Program-made: the position numbers and the translations under genes
Shown: positions 46,383 through 55,483 of the stretch, piece by piece
How the letters are laid out: each line of letters opens with the position of its first letter
Position numbering within the stretch: position 1 is the first letter of the stretch
Assembly (NCBI RefSeq): GCF_001267885.1
Contig: NZ_CP012382.1
Coordinates: forward strand, 558,001 to 622,000
Length of the DNA stretch: 64,000 nucleotides
Direction: 5' to 3'
DNA from: Streptomyces ambofaciens ATCC 23877
Lineage (GTDB): Bacteria > Actinomycetota > Actinomycetes > Streptomycetales > Streptomycetaceae
Notes under the pieces: model-generated
What the model saw: the letters and a program-made list of their open reading frames with translations, nothing else
Database searches by the model: none
Told to the model about the DNA's origin: nothing

Positions 46383-46489
46383 CCACCCACCCCGAGCCCC
46401 GCCGGCCCCGGCACCGCGCCCCGCCCGGCACAGCACGAGCACGGGCACCGCGAACAGGAGCCGGCGCCCGAGGTCCGCCCCGGGCCGGT

Positions 46490-47200
46490 TCAGAGTCCGA
46501 GCATCAGCACGATCCCGGAGACCAGGGCGAAGACCAGCACGAACAGGCGCATCCTGTGTGCGTCGAGCCGGTGGTGCACCAGGCGGCTGAGCCACGCACC
46601 GGCGCCGATCGCGGGCAGCAGGACGACCGCCCGTCCGAGCTCGGCCACCTCTCCCCTGCCCGTCGCGAACAGCAGCGCCAGGGAGGCGACCTCCCCGACG
46701 AGGAAGCAGGCGGCGACGGTGGAACGCAGTTCCGCGGGTGTCCGGTGCTGGTAGACCAGCGCGAGCGGCGGCCCGCCGACGCCGGTCGCCGTCTCCGTCA
46801 GCCCGGTCACCGCGCCGGCGCCGACGTACGCGGCCCTACCCGGCGTGAACACGGGCGCGGCGAGGCTCACCACGGCCGCGAGGACGGTCGCGACGCCCAC
46901 GAAGAGGCCGAGACTGCGCTCCGGGATCAGCCACAGCAGGGCCAGCCCCGCCGGGGTGGCGGCGAGCCGCGCCCCGGTGATCCAGCCCGCGCCACGCAGG
47001 TCGAGCGACGTCCGTTCACGCCAGGCGACGTACAGGTTGAGCGGGATCATCGACGCCAGGACGAAGACCGGTACGAGGCCGGGGTCGATGATTCCGGCCA
47101 CGGGCGCGACGATCAACGCGAATCCGAGGCCGCTGCTGCCCTGGACGAACGCGGCGACGGCGACCGTCAGCGCCAGGACCGCCAGTGTCTGCGTACTCAC
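46490..47200 (-). CDS. TSUP (TauE/SafE-like) membrane permease
   Basis: 236 residues with about 7-8 hydrophobic helices. VQGSSGLGFALIVAPV near the start and GLTETATGVGGPPLALVY near 132-149 are the two internal-repeat signatures of the family. Members export sulfite or organic anions. GTG 47200 overlaps the amidohydrolase stop by 4 bp, making it the last gene of a coupled operon. It may export a product of the amidohydrolase. Confidence 0.85.
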   Translation of the reverse strand: MSTQTLAVLALTVAVAAFVQGSSGLGFALIVAPVAGIIDPGLVPVFVLASMIPLNLYVAWRERTSLDLRGAGWITGARLAATPAGLALLWLIPERSLGLFVGVATVLAAVVSLAAPVFTPGRAAYVGAGAVTGLTETATGVGGPPLALVYQHRTPAELRSTVAACFLVGEVASLALLFATGRGEVAELGRAVVLLPAIGAGAWLSRLVHHRLDAHRMRLFVLVFALVSGIVLMLGL

Positions 47201-48615
47201 CGGCCCGCGCTCCGTTCCTGAGCCCGGGTCAGCGCCCTCGCCGCCGTGGAGGTGGGGTGCGCCCGGGTCACCCCTGCCTCGGCCACGGCGGCACGGGCCA
47301 GCTCGGCCGCGCGTCGCACCAGCGCGGCCCCGTCCCAGTCGGTGGGCCGGCCGCGCCACATGCGCAGGCGGCCGGCGACGAAGACGGCGGTGATCTGGTC
47401 GCGGTTGCCGCGCCGGACCAGTTCCCAGGGCAGGTCCCAGGAGAGCGCGAGCTCCGGTGTGCCGATGTCGACCAGGAGGAAGTCGGCCGCACTGCCCGGT
47501 GCGACGGTGCCGATCCGGGTGCCGAGCCCGACGGCGTCCGCTCCCCCGCGGGTCGCCTGCTCCAGCCAGGTCCAGCCGGCGCCGCACGACGAGTCCCCGG
47601 TGGCCAGTCCGTAGGCCAGCCGCTGGGCGAACTCGGCGGCCTCCGCGAGCCGGAAGCCGTCGCCGCGGGTGCCGTCGGTGCCGAGCCCGACGCGGACTCC
47701 GCGTTCGGTCATGGCGGTAGCGGGTGCGACCGCGTTGCCCTTCCAGGCGCTGGCGACCGGGTTGTAGCTGACGGCGGTCCCGGTGTCGGCGAGGAGGGTC
47801 AGCTCGCGCGGGGTGAGGAGCGTGGCGTGCGCGGCGAGCAGGTGAGGGCCGAGCGCGCCGACGCGGTGCAGGTGTTCCAGGGGCCGCAGCCCATGGCGTA
47901 CGAGGGAACGTTCCACGCCAGCCAGGTGCTCGTTGACGTGGATCTGCATGACCGCCCCGGCCTCGGTGGCCAGGCGCGCGGTGTCGCGCAGGGTGCGCTC
48001 GGTCGCCGCTTCCGGGATGGAGACGGCGAGGGAGGGATGGACGAGCGGATCACCCTCGTAGCGGGCGAGGTGCTTCTCGGCGGCCTCGAGAACGGTCCGG
48101 TGCTCCGCGGCGACACCGGCGTCGACGTCGTTGCAGACCAGGCCGAGGACGCAGCGCACTCCCGCGTCCCGCGCGGCCGACGCGACCACGTCCACGTCGA
48201 CGTCGGCGCGGATGCCGGCGTCCGCGACGGTGGTGAACCCACCGCGCAGGGCCTCGAGAGCGGCGAGTTTGGCCGCCGTGTAGGCCGCTTCCTCGTCCAG
48301 CGCTCCCTCCAGGGGCACCCAGACCCGGCGGAAGATCTCCGAGGGTTCCCCGAAGGCGAGGGCGGCGCCGAAACTCTGGGTGAGGTGGTGGTGGGCGTCG
48401 ACGAATCCGGGCATCAGCAGGTGGCCGGGCAGGCGGACGGCACGCGCCAGCGGATGCCTGCTCCCCAGCTCGTCCGCCGGCCCGACGTCCTCGAAACGGC
48501 CGCCGGCCACCACCACGGCCCACCCGTCGGCGGGGCCCTCGGGCAGCAGTACGGCGTCCGGCGCGAGCAGGAACCTACCGGGGCAGCGGAGAACCTCGCG
48601 GTCGAATGCCTTCAT
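47197..48615 (-). CDS. Amidohydrolase, 8-oxoguanine/guanine deaminase-like
   Basis: 472 residues. Metal-dependent hydrolase motifs: PGFVDAHHHLTQSFG (HxH, about 68-82), MQIHVNEHL, LLAAHATLL and VGLGTDGTRGD (catalytic Asp). The order and the GAADFLLVD-like ending fit the AtzB/8-oxoguanine deaminase branch. With the NCS2 purine permease upstream, import and deamination of a purine-like base is likely. Coupled on both sides by 4-bp overlaps. Confidence 0.85.
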   Translation of the reverse strand: MKAFDREVLRCPGRFLLAPDAVLLPEGPADGWAVVVAGGRFEDVGPADELGSRHPLARAVRLPGHLLMPGFVDAHHHLTQSFGAALAFGEPSEIFRRVWVPLEGALDEEAAYTAAKLAALEALRGGFTTVADAGIRADVDVDVVASAARDAGVRCVLGLVCNDVDAGVAAEHRTVLEAAEKHLARYEGDPLVHPSLAVSIPEAATERTLRDTARLATEAGAVMQIHVNEHLAGVERSLVRHGLRPLEHLHRVGALGPHLLAAHATLLTPRELTLLADTGTAVSYNPVASAWKGNAVAPATAMTERGVRVGLGTDGTRGDGFRLAEAAEFAQRLAYGLATGDSSCGAGWTWLEQATRGGADAVGLGTRIGTVAPGSAADFLLVDIGTPELALSWDLPWELVRRGNRDQITAVFVAGRLRMWRGRPTDWDGAALVRRAAELARAAVAEAGVTRAHPTSTAARALTRAQERSAGR

Positions 48616-50150
48616 CGGTCGCTTCCTGTACGGGTGAGGGTCGCACGCGCTGCGAGACCGGGCCTGACATGGTGGAAGAGCACGTTGAGGACGGCGGCGA
48701 CGAACGCGCCCACGGCGACGCCGCTTTCGAGAAGGATGCGGACGTCGGGCGGGAAGCCGCCGTAGACACCGGGAACGAGGATGGGCAGCAGTCCCAGGGC
48801 GAGCGCGACGGCGCAGACGAAGGTGCTGGTGTGGCGGTCGAGGTCGGACCGGCCGAGCATCTGGATGCCGAGCACGGTGATGACGGCGAAGACCACCATG
48901 GCGGTGCCGCCGACGACCGGGGACGGAACGACGCTGATCGCGTGGGTGACGGGTGCCAGCAGCCCGATGACGATGAGGACGACACCGGCCACGGCGGTCA
49001 CGAACCGGCTGCGTACGCCGGTGACGCGGACGATGCCGATGTTCTCGCCGCTGGTGACCATGAGCGGCAGCCCGAAGAAGCCGCCGAAGAGCGAGGTGAG
49101 CGCGTCGCCGCGCACGGTCTTCGGCACGTCGGTGCGCCGGTCGATCCTCTTGCCGACCGCTTCGGCGTTGATGACGGTCTGCCCGGTGGCTTCGGCCATC
49201 GAGGCCAGGCTGTAGAGCATCAGGGGCAGTGCGGCGACGAGATGGAACTCGGGTGTGCCGAAGGGCATCAGCTGTGGCAGGTTCACGAGCTGCCCGCCGA
49301 CGGGGTGGCCGGATTCGAGAGCGCCGGTCGCCGCGGCGAGCACGGTGCCCGCCAGCAGGCCGAGCATCACGGCCAGTTGGCGCAGGACACCGGTGAAGAC
49401 CAGGTAGAAGACGACGGTGAAGCCGATCGTGGCCATGCCCAGACCGAGGTCGCCCGGATCGGCGAAGCCGGGCGAGCCGGGCGTCCCGGTGACGAGGACC
49501 GCGCCGACCTTCACCAGGTTCACACCGACGATGACGATCATCGTGCCGATGACGAGGGCCGGGAAGAAGGCGAGCAACCGGGAGAACACCGGCAGGACGA
49601 CGAAGCAGAAGACGGCCGTGAGGATCACGGCGCCGCCGGCCGTTCGCAGACCGTGCTGTTCGGCGATCGCGAGGAAGAGGATCAGCGGAGCGCCGCCCGG
49701 GAGCATCACGAAGGGCAGCCGCGGGCCGAATTTCCAGGGCCCGAGCGACTGGACGAGGGACCCGGCACCGGAGAGCACGAAGGCCGCGGAGAGCAGGTCG
49801 ACCGTGAGGTCCGCGTCGAGACCGAGTGTGGCGCTCATCAGGAAGATGGCGGATATCGGCGTGGCGGCCATCACCAGGACGTGCTGGACACCGAAGAGCA
49901 GGACGCGGGTGAAGGGCCGGCACTCGTCCACGGGGTGGACCCGGGGCCCGGCCCCGTCCCCGGCCGCGGGCGCGGTGCTCTCGGTGGTCGCTTCCCCGGT
50001 GCTCGAGGCATCGCCGGGGCCGACAGGGGCGGTGTCCTCGGGAGGGGCGCCGGGGCCGGTGGCCGGTGGCCCGGTCTCTCCGCGACCGGGGAGCGGGGGT
50101 CGGTCGGTGCGTCCGGCCTGTGGCGGCCGGCTCTGGGGGGCATGGGACAC
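48612..50150 (-). CDS. NCS2-family purine/xanthine permease
   Basis: 512 residues. A Pro/Gly-rich cytosolic N-terminal 80 residues is followed by about 12-14 helices. Family signatures are GVQHVLVMAATPISAIFLM and FGGFFGLPLMVTSGENIGIV (the NCS2 TSxxxN-like region). It imports xanthine, uric acid or a related base with protons. GTG 50150 (SHAPQSRP) sits behind GGAG. It heads the operon and is preceded by twin palindromic operators. Confidence 0.87.
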   Translation of the reverse strand: MSHAPQSRPPQAGRTDRPPLPGRGETGPPATGPGAPPEDTAPVGPGDASSTGEATTESTAPAAGDGAGPRVHPVDECRPFTRVLLFGVQHVLVMAATPISAIFLMSATLGLDADLTVDLLSAAFVLSGAGSLVQSLGPWKFGPRLPFVMLPGGAPLILFLAIAEQHGLRTAGGAVILTAVFCFVVLPVFSRLLAFFPALVIGTMIVIVGVNLVKVGAVLVTGTPGSPGFADPGDLGLGMATIGFTVVFYLVFTGVLRQLAVMLGLLAGTVLAAATGALESGHPVGGQLVNLPQLMPFGTPEFHLVAALPLMLYSLASMAEATGQTVINAEAVGKRIDRRTDVPKTVRGDALTSLFGGFFGLPLMVTSGENIGIVRVTGVRSRFVTAVAGVVLIVIGLLAPVTHAISVVPSPVVGGTAMVVFAVITVLGIQMLGRSDLDRHTSTFVCAVALALGLLPILVPGVYGGFPPDVRILLESGVAVGAFVAAVLNVLFHHVRPGLAARATLTRTGSDR

Positions 50151-50216
50151 GTTCGGTCTCCGTTCGGGCAGGCGACACGCTCGGACTGAAGCCGCGATCC
50201 GGCCCTGGACGGAGAG

Positions 50217-50244
50217 CCAAATCGATTTGGCCAAATCGATTTGG
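50217..50244. promoter_or_regulatory. Tandem palindromic operators CCAAATCGATTTGG
   Basis: Two perfect 14-bp palindromes, 50217-50230 and 50231-50244, abut without spacer, 67 bp upstream of the permease start. The AT-rich core ATCGAT stands out in GC-rich DNA. The central CG and length fit LacI-family sites, matching the LacI gene at 45342. Confidence 0.75.
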
Positions 50245-50387
50245 CCGCAAGTATGTGAGGCGCTCGCCCCGGCGTCAAGGGCGGCCGTTCCGGGAGATTT
50301 CCGTCCCGGTCCGTGGACGTCACCGCTTCAATCCGCGCACCGGGGGTAATCGCGACGCAGTGAACTCGAGCCGGGATGGGGACCGCC

Positions 50388-50810
50388 GTGGATGAATCGT
50401 CGCTACGGGCAGTGGGGTGGGCGCGTTCGCTGCCGATGCAGACCGGCCCGAAGACGGCCCGTGACTGGGCGCGCAGGCACCTGGACACCCTCGACTGGAC
50501 GGCCGGCGCCCCCGAGACGGTGGACGCCGTGCTGCTCACGGTGTCCGAACTGGTCACCAACGCGCATGTGCACGCCCAATCGCACGCTCAGTTGGTAATG
50601 ACCTGGGACGGCCGCTGCCTGCACGTGGCCGTCCACGACGCCTCCAGCACGCTGCCACGAGCACGGCCCCCGAGCGAGGAACGCCTAGGTGGGCGGGGGA
50701 TGTTCCTCGTCGACGCCTTGGCCGACAGCTGGGAGACCCGTCCCTGCCCCGACGGCAAGACGGTCATCGCCTGCTTCCGTCCGCCGTCGGTGGCCGCGGA
50801 CGCCCACTGA
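50388..50810 (+). CDS. HATPase anti-sigma/regulatory kinase-like protein
   Basis: About 140 residues. A GHKL ATPase of the RsbW-like type: AVLLTVSELVTNAHVHA (N-box, about 48-64), VAVHDASSTLP (G1) and GGRGMFLVDALADSW (G2, about 101-115). Streptomyces has dozens of these; some phosphorylate STAS antagonists, others are orphan. GTG 50388 is preferred (GGGGA upstream); ATG 50376 or 50391 are alternatives. Confidence 0.82.
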   Translation: MDESSLRAVGWARSLPMQTGPKTARDWARRHLDTLDWTAGAPETVDAVLLTVSELVTNAHVHAQSHAQLVMTWDGRCLHVAVHDASSTLPRARPPSEERLGGRGMFLVDALADSWETRPCPDGKTVIACFRPPSVAADAH

Positions 50811-51267
50811 CACCGGTTCCGCGGAGCCGGCGGCGCGAACCCGGCCTGCGCGCACCGGCACCGCGGCGCAGCAGGTGTCCGAGCGACCAGCCGGCCGCCG
50901 CGCCGACCGCGTACCAGAACAGGTCCGGTGCGTTGAAGGTGGAACCCAGGACCAGGCGGGCCGCTGTGCTCCGCAGGGACAGCTCGGCCGGGACGTCACT
51001 CAGCTGGAGGAACTCGACGCCCCAGCTCAGGGCCAGGGCCACGGCGGCGCCTTTCAGCGGCGTGATGCCCGGAGCCACCAGGACGACGAGGGCGAACAGC
51101 AGCAGGGTGTACAGGGCGTCCCCGCCGTACTTGGCCACTCCCCCGTCCGCCACGGCCCTGAGTCCCAGTCCGGCGCCGACGACCGACAAGGCGGCCACCG
51201 CGGCCACCGCACGCGTGCGCGGCGAAGCGCCGTCGGCGCACAAGCGGGTTCGGGAAGGGGAGGCCAT
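50764..51267 (-). CDS. DUF2809-type membrane protein
   Basis: 167 residues with four hydrophobic helices between about 20 and 130 (VAAVAALSVVGAGLGLRAV, DALYTLLLFALVVLVAPGI, GAAVALALSWGVEFLQL, DLFWYAVGAAAGWSLG). The GDALYTLL and WGVEFLQL motifs fit DUF2809, related to VanZ-like proteins. The basic C-terminal tail overlaps the 3' end of the convergent HATPase gene by 47 bp. Confidence 0.75.
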   Translation of the reverse strand: MASPSRTRLCADGASPRTRAVAAVAALSVVGAGLGLRAVADGGVAKYGGDALYTLLLFALVVLVAPGITPLKGAAVALALSWGVEFLQLSDVPAELSLRSTAARLVLGSTFNAPDLFWYAVGAAAGWSLGHLLRRGAGARRPGSRRRLRGTGVSGRPRPPTADGSRR

Positions 51268-51445
51268 GCGGTCATTCTGCTGTACGCCCTCGTCCGGGCC
51301 GTCCTCGGTGGCCGGCAGGCAGGTGTCCGCATCGGGTGTGCTGCGCCCAAAAGGGTGGCCGGAGGCCGTGTCGAGCGGCGGCCGTGGGACCGGTTGGCCA
51401 TCCTGGGCCGGTACCGGCGCCCATCCCCACCCTAGGAGCACGGCC

Positions 51446-51661
51446 ATGCCCACGGACTCTGTCGGACGCTTCCTGGCGGCTCTGGACCCGGACCACCGGG
51501 AAGCCGTCCGCGCCACGTCACGCGAGGAGCAGGAACGGCTGGCCAAGGAGTGGGAACGGGAGCTCGAGGCGGACACGGACCTCGACACCCTCGACGAGTT
51601 GTCCCCGTCGGCGGCGGAGGGCGAGGCGGCCCGACGGGTCATGGGGACGGAAGGCGACTAG
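51446..51661 (+). CDS. Small acidic hypothetical protein
   Basis: 71 residues, strongly acidic and helical (EEQERLAKEWERELEADTDL). TAGGAG precedes ATG 51446. No family recognised. Confidence 0.6.
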   Translation: MPTDSVGRFLAALDPDHREAVRATSREEQERLAKEWERELEADTDLDTLDELSPSAAEGEAARRVMGTEGD

Positions 51662-51777
51662 GTTCTGTCGGCAGATGCGCCCCGGATCACGGGGTCGTCA
51701 CCTGCGAGCCGGATCTTGCGGGGTCCGTCTCGGGCACTACGCCACGTCCGCCGCTACGTGACGTCCGCCGGGCGGCT

Positions 51778-52977
51778 TCAGGCAGCGGCCTGTTCCACCG
51801 CGGCCCGCCCACGCACCACGCGCCGTCCGCGCGCCAGCACGGTGGCTCCCGGGTTGCCCACGTTCCAGGCCGCGCCCTTGCAGATGAGCTCCTTGTAGCG
51901 CGCCGCCATCCGGCCTGTCAGGACCCGCTCCACCGAGGTGTCGTCAGCGGTCACGAACTGGATCAGGCCGTCACCGCGCCCCAGCGAGATGCACTGGTTG
52001 AAGTAGCGCAGCGGCACCTTGGGCTGCTTGCGACCGGTCAGCTCCGACACGATCGCGTCCGCGGCCTGCCAGGCCATCGGGGTGCCGGTGGCGCAGGACA
52101 TCCGCAGCGGCTTGTCGTTGGCGCCCATCGCGTAGCCCGCGTCGCCGACCGCGTACACGTCCGGGTGCGAGACCGAGCGCATCATCGCGTCGACCACGAT
52201 CTGGCCGCCCTCGGTGACCTGAAGACCGCTGGCCTCAGCGATCGGGTGGGTGGCGAAGCCGGTGGTCCACACGGTCACGTCGGCCGCGATCGCCTCACCG
52301 TCCGCGGTCTTCACCTGGTCCGCCTCGACGCCGGCGATGACGGTGTGCTCGTACGCGGTGACGCCGAGCCGGCCGAAGACCTTGCGCAGGTGCGCGGCGC
52401 CCTTGCGGCTCAGCCAGTCACCCAGCTCACCGCGGGCGGCGAGGGCGACGTCGAGGTCGGGGCGGGTCTCGGCGATCTCGGTCACGGCCTCGACGCCGGT
52501 GAGCCCGCCGCCGACGACCAGGACCTTCCGGCCGGGCGCGAGCGATGCGAGCCGCGCCCGCAGCCGCAGCGCACCGGTCCGGCTCGCCACCTCGTGGGCG
52601 TGCTCGACGGCGCCCTGCACGCCGTGGTCGTTCCAGCGGCTGCCGAGCGCGTAGACGAGCGTGTCGTACCCGAGCTCCTCCTCGCCCGCCGTACCGGTGA
52701 CGGTCACGGCCTTGCGGTCCACGTCCACCCGGGTCACCCTCGCGATCTTCAGTTCCACGCCGGAGCCGGCGAAGATCGCGTCGAAGGGGCGGTGCTTGAG
52801 GTCCTGGCCGACGGCCAGTTGGTGGTTGCGGACTCGCTCGACGAAGTCCGGCTGGTCGTTGACGAGGGTGAGAGCGACATCCTCGCGGTGCAGCCGCTTG
52901 ACGAGGCGGCCTGCTGCGGCCGCTCCGGCGTAGCCGGCGCCGAGAACGACGATGCGGTGCTTGCGGATACCGGTCAT
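51778..52977 (-). CDS. FAD-dependent oxidoreductase, type-II NADH dehydrogenase-like
   Basis: 399 residues. N-terminal FAD motif VVLGAGYAGAAAAGRL (about 9-24), second nucleotide site VLVVGGGLTGVEAVTEIAE (about 162-180) and a late DVYAVGDAGYAMG. It probably oxidises NAD(P)H at the membrane face. The ECF41 sigma factor gene lies directly upstream on the same strand, the arrangement in which ECF41 factors typically control an adjacent oxidoreductase. A dyad TGTGACGTAGGTCAC lies near 53088-53102 in between. Confidence 0.87.
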   Translation of the reverse strand: MTGIRKHRIVVLGAGYAGAAAAGRLVKRLHREDVALTLVNDQPDFVERVRNHQLAVGQDLKHRPFDAIFAGSGVELKIARVTRVDVDRKAVTVTGTAGEEELGYDTLVYALGSRWNDHGVQGAVEHAHEVASRTGALRLRARLASLAPGRKVLVVGGGLTGVEAVTEIAETRPDLDVALAARGELGDWLSRKGAAHLRKVFGRLGVTAYEHTVIAGVEADQVKTADGEAIAADVTVWTTGFATHPIAEASGLQVTEGGQIVVDAMMRSVSHPDVYAVGDAGYAMGANDKPLRMSCATGTPMAWQAADAIVSELTGRKQPKVPLRYFNQCISLGRGDGLIQFVTADDTSVERVLTGRMAARYKELICKGAAWNVGNPGATVLARGRRVVRGRAAVEQAAA

Positions 52978-53112
52978 TTTCCTGCCCCTGTCTGTCAGTC
53001 CCCGAGCTCTCGGATCGGGGCCCCTCTTCGCGGTTACGCCCCTTGAACCGGGCAGCCCCCGGATTCCTGACAGACAGAGACGGTGACCTACGTCACACCT
53101 TTTCGGGTACGG

Positions 53113-54069
53113 TCACCAGGCCTCCAGGACCAGCGGTTCCCCGTGCTCCGACGCGGCCCAGGCCTCCGTGACCCGCTCCAGCTTGTCCGGGTTGACCTGG
53201 CTGCGGACGGCGACGATGCCTTCCTCGGTGCGCTCCAGGCACATGACCCCGAAGACCCGCCCCTCGACCACGATGACGAGGGCCGGGGAGCCGTTGGCCG
53301 TGGTGGCGTAGGCCTGTGGTGCGCCGCCGAGCATGCGGCGCTTGCTGTCGGCGGGCCTGAACATCCCGCGCAGGAAGGTGGCCACGGCCAGGGCACCCTC
53401 GAACGGCGTGGCCTTCGCCGGGACCTTCCCGCCGCCGTCACCGATCGCGATGGCGTCGGAGGTCAGAAGCTTCACGAGCGGCTCGGTCCGCCCGCTGGTC
53501 GCGGCCGCGAGGAACTCCTCGACGATCCGCTTCGCCGCCGCCTTGTCGATCTCGGTGCGCACCTTGCCGGCCTTCTCCTCCGCGAGGCGCCTCTTCGCCC
53601 GGCTGAACGTCTGCTGGCTGGCGGCCTCGCTGATCTCGAGGATCTCGGCGATCTCCCGGTGCGCGTACGCGAAGGCCTCCTTGAGCACGTACACCGCGCG
53701 CTCGTTGGGGGAAAGCCGCTCCATGAGCGTGAGGACGGCGTACGAGACCGACTCGCGCTGCTCGGCCGTGTCCGCCGGGCCGAGCATCCGATCGCCTTCG
53801 AGCAGCGGCTCGGGCAGCCACTGGCCGACGTAGGTCTCGCGCCGGGCGCGGGCCGAGGTCAGCTGGTTGAGGCAGAGGTTGGTGAGCACCTTGGTCAGCC
53901 AGGCCTCGGGAACCTCGATCCGCTCGACATCGGCCGCCTGCCAGCGCAGATACGTCTCCTGCACGAGGTCCTCGGCCTCGCCTGCGGAGCCGAGCATGCG
54001 GTAGGCGATGGCTTCGAGGCGCGGGCGCGCGGCCTCGAAGCGGTCCACATCGGTCATCGTCAGCGGCAT
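53113..54069 (-). CDS. ECF41-type sigma factor
   Basis: 318 residues. Sigma regions 2 and 4 fill about 5-170 (LEAIAYRMLGSAGEAEDLVQ, LSPNERAVYVLKEAFAYAHR, ASQQTFSRAKRRL). A SnoaL-like C-terminal domain follows with the DGGGK motif (about 218-222), characteristic of ECF41, where the extension replaces an anti-sigma factor. ATG 54069 or the ATG four codons later. The likely target is the oxidoreductase downstream. Confidence 0.9.
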   Translation of the reverse strand: MPLTMTDVDRFEAARPRLEAIAYRMLGSAGEAEDLVQETYLRWQAADVERIEVPEAWLTKVLTNLCLNQLTSARARRETYVGQWLPEPLLEGDRMLGPADTAEQRESVSYAVLTLMERLSPNERAVYVLKEAFAYAHREIAEILEISEAASQQTFSRAKRRLAEEKAGKVRTEIDKAAAKRIVEEFLAAATSGRTEPLVKLLTSDAIAIGDGGGKVPAKATPFEGALAVATFLRGMFRPADSKRRMLGGAPQAYATTANGSPALVIVVEGRVFGVMCLERTEEGIVAVRSQVNPDKLERVTEAWAASEHGEPLVLEAW

Positions 54070-54176
54070 GGCACCGATCCTAACGACGGGGCTGGACACG
54101 GGCCTGGGCGCAGGTGCTTGCGCGGGCTGGGCGGTTTCGTTTGCTGACAGCTCCCGCGGCTTCCGTCCCTGCCTGC

Positions 54177-54314
54177 GAAAAACGCGGCATCGCGCACACC
54201 ATCCCCGAGAAGACCGACCAGCGACGGCACCGGCTGAGGCGCGGTGGCCACGGCGGCCGACCGCCAAGGTACGAACGGGAGACCTACCGGCGGCGCAACC
54301 TGATCGAGCGCTGA
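54177..54314 (+). pseudogene. IS5-family transposase fragment
   Basis: The frame reads EKRGIAHTIPEKTDQRRHRL, then GGRPPRYERETYRRRNLIER and a stop. This is the late DDE part of IS5-type transposases (RGIxxxIPEK...GGRPPxFDxxxYxxRNxVER) with the catalytic Glu in the last ER. N- and C-terminal parts are missing. The rest of 54070-54443 holds nothing else recognisable. Confidence 0.7.
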
Positions 54315-54443
54315 CCGGACGCCACCGCCGCGACCGGCAGTGACCCGCCGAGCGGGAACCGGCGTCATCACCGGAGGCCGTACGCCCTGTGGGCGCGGCC
54401 GAGCCGGCCACGCGGGCGGTTCTCCGCGAGCGCGCCGCCGCGC

Positions 54444-55433
54444 TCACCGGGCGTCCCGGCCGGCCGCCCCCGTGGTGCCGGAGCCACCGGCGTTGAGGTG
54501 CTGCAACGCCTCGACCAGCTCGTGACAGGCCCGCTCGACCGACCGTCTGGTGTTGAGCTGTTCGCTGATGACGGAGGAGAGCAGGAGCGCGGTCAGCCCC
54601 AGGGTCCCGTTGAACGCCTGGAGTTTCATCATGGTCTCGACATCGGTGAGTCCACCGAAGGAGCCGGTCTCCTGTCTGGCCGCGACGGTGGCCACCACGG
54701 AGGCGAAGAGGGCGCACGGCATGCCTCCCGCCAGCTGGAACCGCAAGGCGGCCCAGACGAGGAGCGGGTACACGAGGAACAGGGCACTGACCGAGCTGTA
54801 CGTGACCATCGGGACCAGTACGCACACGACGAGGGCGAGCCCCACCGCCTCGGCCCACCGGCCGGACGGGGGCGGCCGGCGGGCCCGGTGCAGCAGGAGC
54901 AGCAGGGGGGTGACGAGGACGACGCCCATGGCGTCTCCCACCCACCACGCCAGCCAGACGAGCCAGAAGTCGTCGGGAGCGAGTTTGTCCGTGAGGAGGA
55001 GGACACCGGCGCCGGTTCCCGAGCTGATCAGCATGGCCGTCAGCGCTCCCAGGAACACGAGTGCGAGGCCGTCGCGCAGGCGGCTCAGACTCACGCGGAA
55101 CCCGACCGCGCGCAGCATGAGGAAGGCACACACGGGGGCGACGGTGTTGCCGAGCACGATCCCGGCGGCCGACAGTCCGGGAGTCGACAGCGACGCGACG
55201 ACCAGCAGGGCGCCGACGGCGATGCCCGGCACGCACCGGAACCCGAAGAGCAGCAGACAGGTCACCGCGACGCCGGTGGGTGGCCAGATGGGGGTGACGA
55301 CCGCTCCGTCCGCGACCAACTGCTGCGAGAGCCCCAGTCGCCCCGCCGCGTAGTAGCAGACGGCGACGAGCAGCGTCTCGCAGGCGAGGACGGCCGGTCG
55401 CGGCCAAGCATGGATACCCACCACAGCAGCCAT
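54444..55433 (-). CDS. MASE1-domain integral membrane protein
   Basis: 329 residues. About eight helices over 15-280 with MASE1 hallmarks: YYAAGRLGLS, PIWPPTGVAVTCLLLFG and WLAWWVGDAMGVVLVTPLLL. MASE1 is normally the membrane sensor of a larger signalling protein; here only a short cytosolic helix follows (RRSVERACHELVEALQHLN). The SpoIIE phosphatase gene lies 50 bp upstream in the same direction, so the two may form a split receptor. Confidence 0.82.
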   Translation of the reverse strand: MAAVVGIHAWPRPAVLACETLLVAVCYYAAGRLGLSQQLVADGAVVTPIWPPTGVAVTCLLLFGFRCVPGIAVGALLVVASLSTPGLSAAGIVLGNTVAPVCAFLMLRAVGFRVSLSRLRDGLALVFLGALTAMLISSGTGAGVLLLTDKLAPDDFWLVWLAWWVGDAMGVVLVTPLLLLLHRARRPPPSGRWAEAVGLALVVCVLVPMVTYSSVSALFLVYPLLVWAALRFQLAGGMPCALFASVVATVAARQETGSFGGLTDVETMMKLQAFNGTLGLTALLLSSVISEQLNTRRSVERACHELVEALQHLNAGGSGTTGAAGRDAR

Positions 55434-55483
55434 CAGACACCGAGGCGCCCGGGTCAGCGATCCGAGACGTGTCCCGTCCCGCC

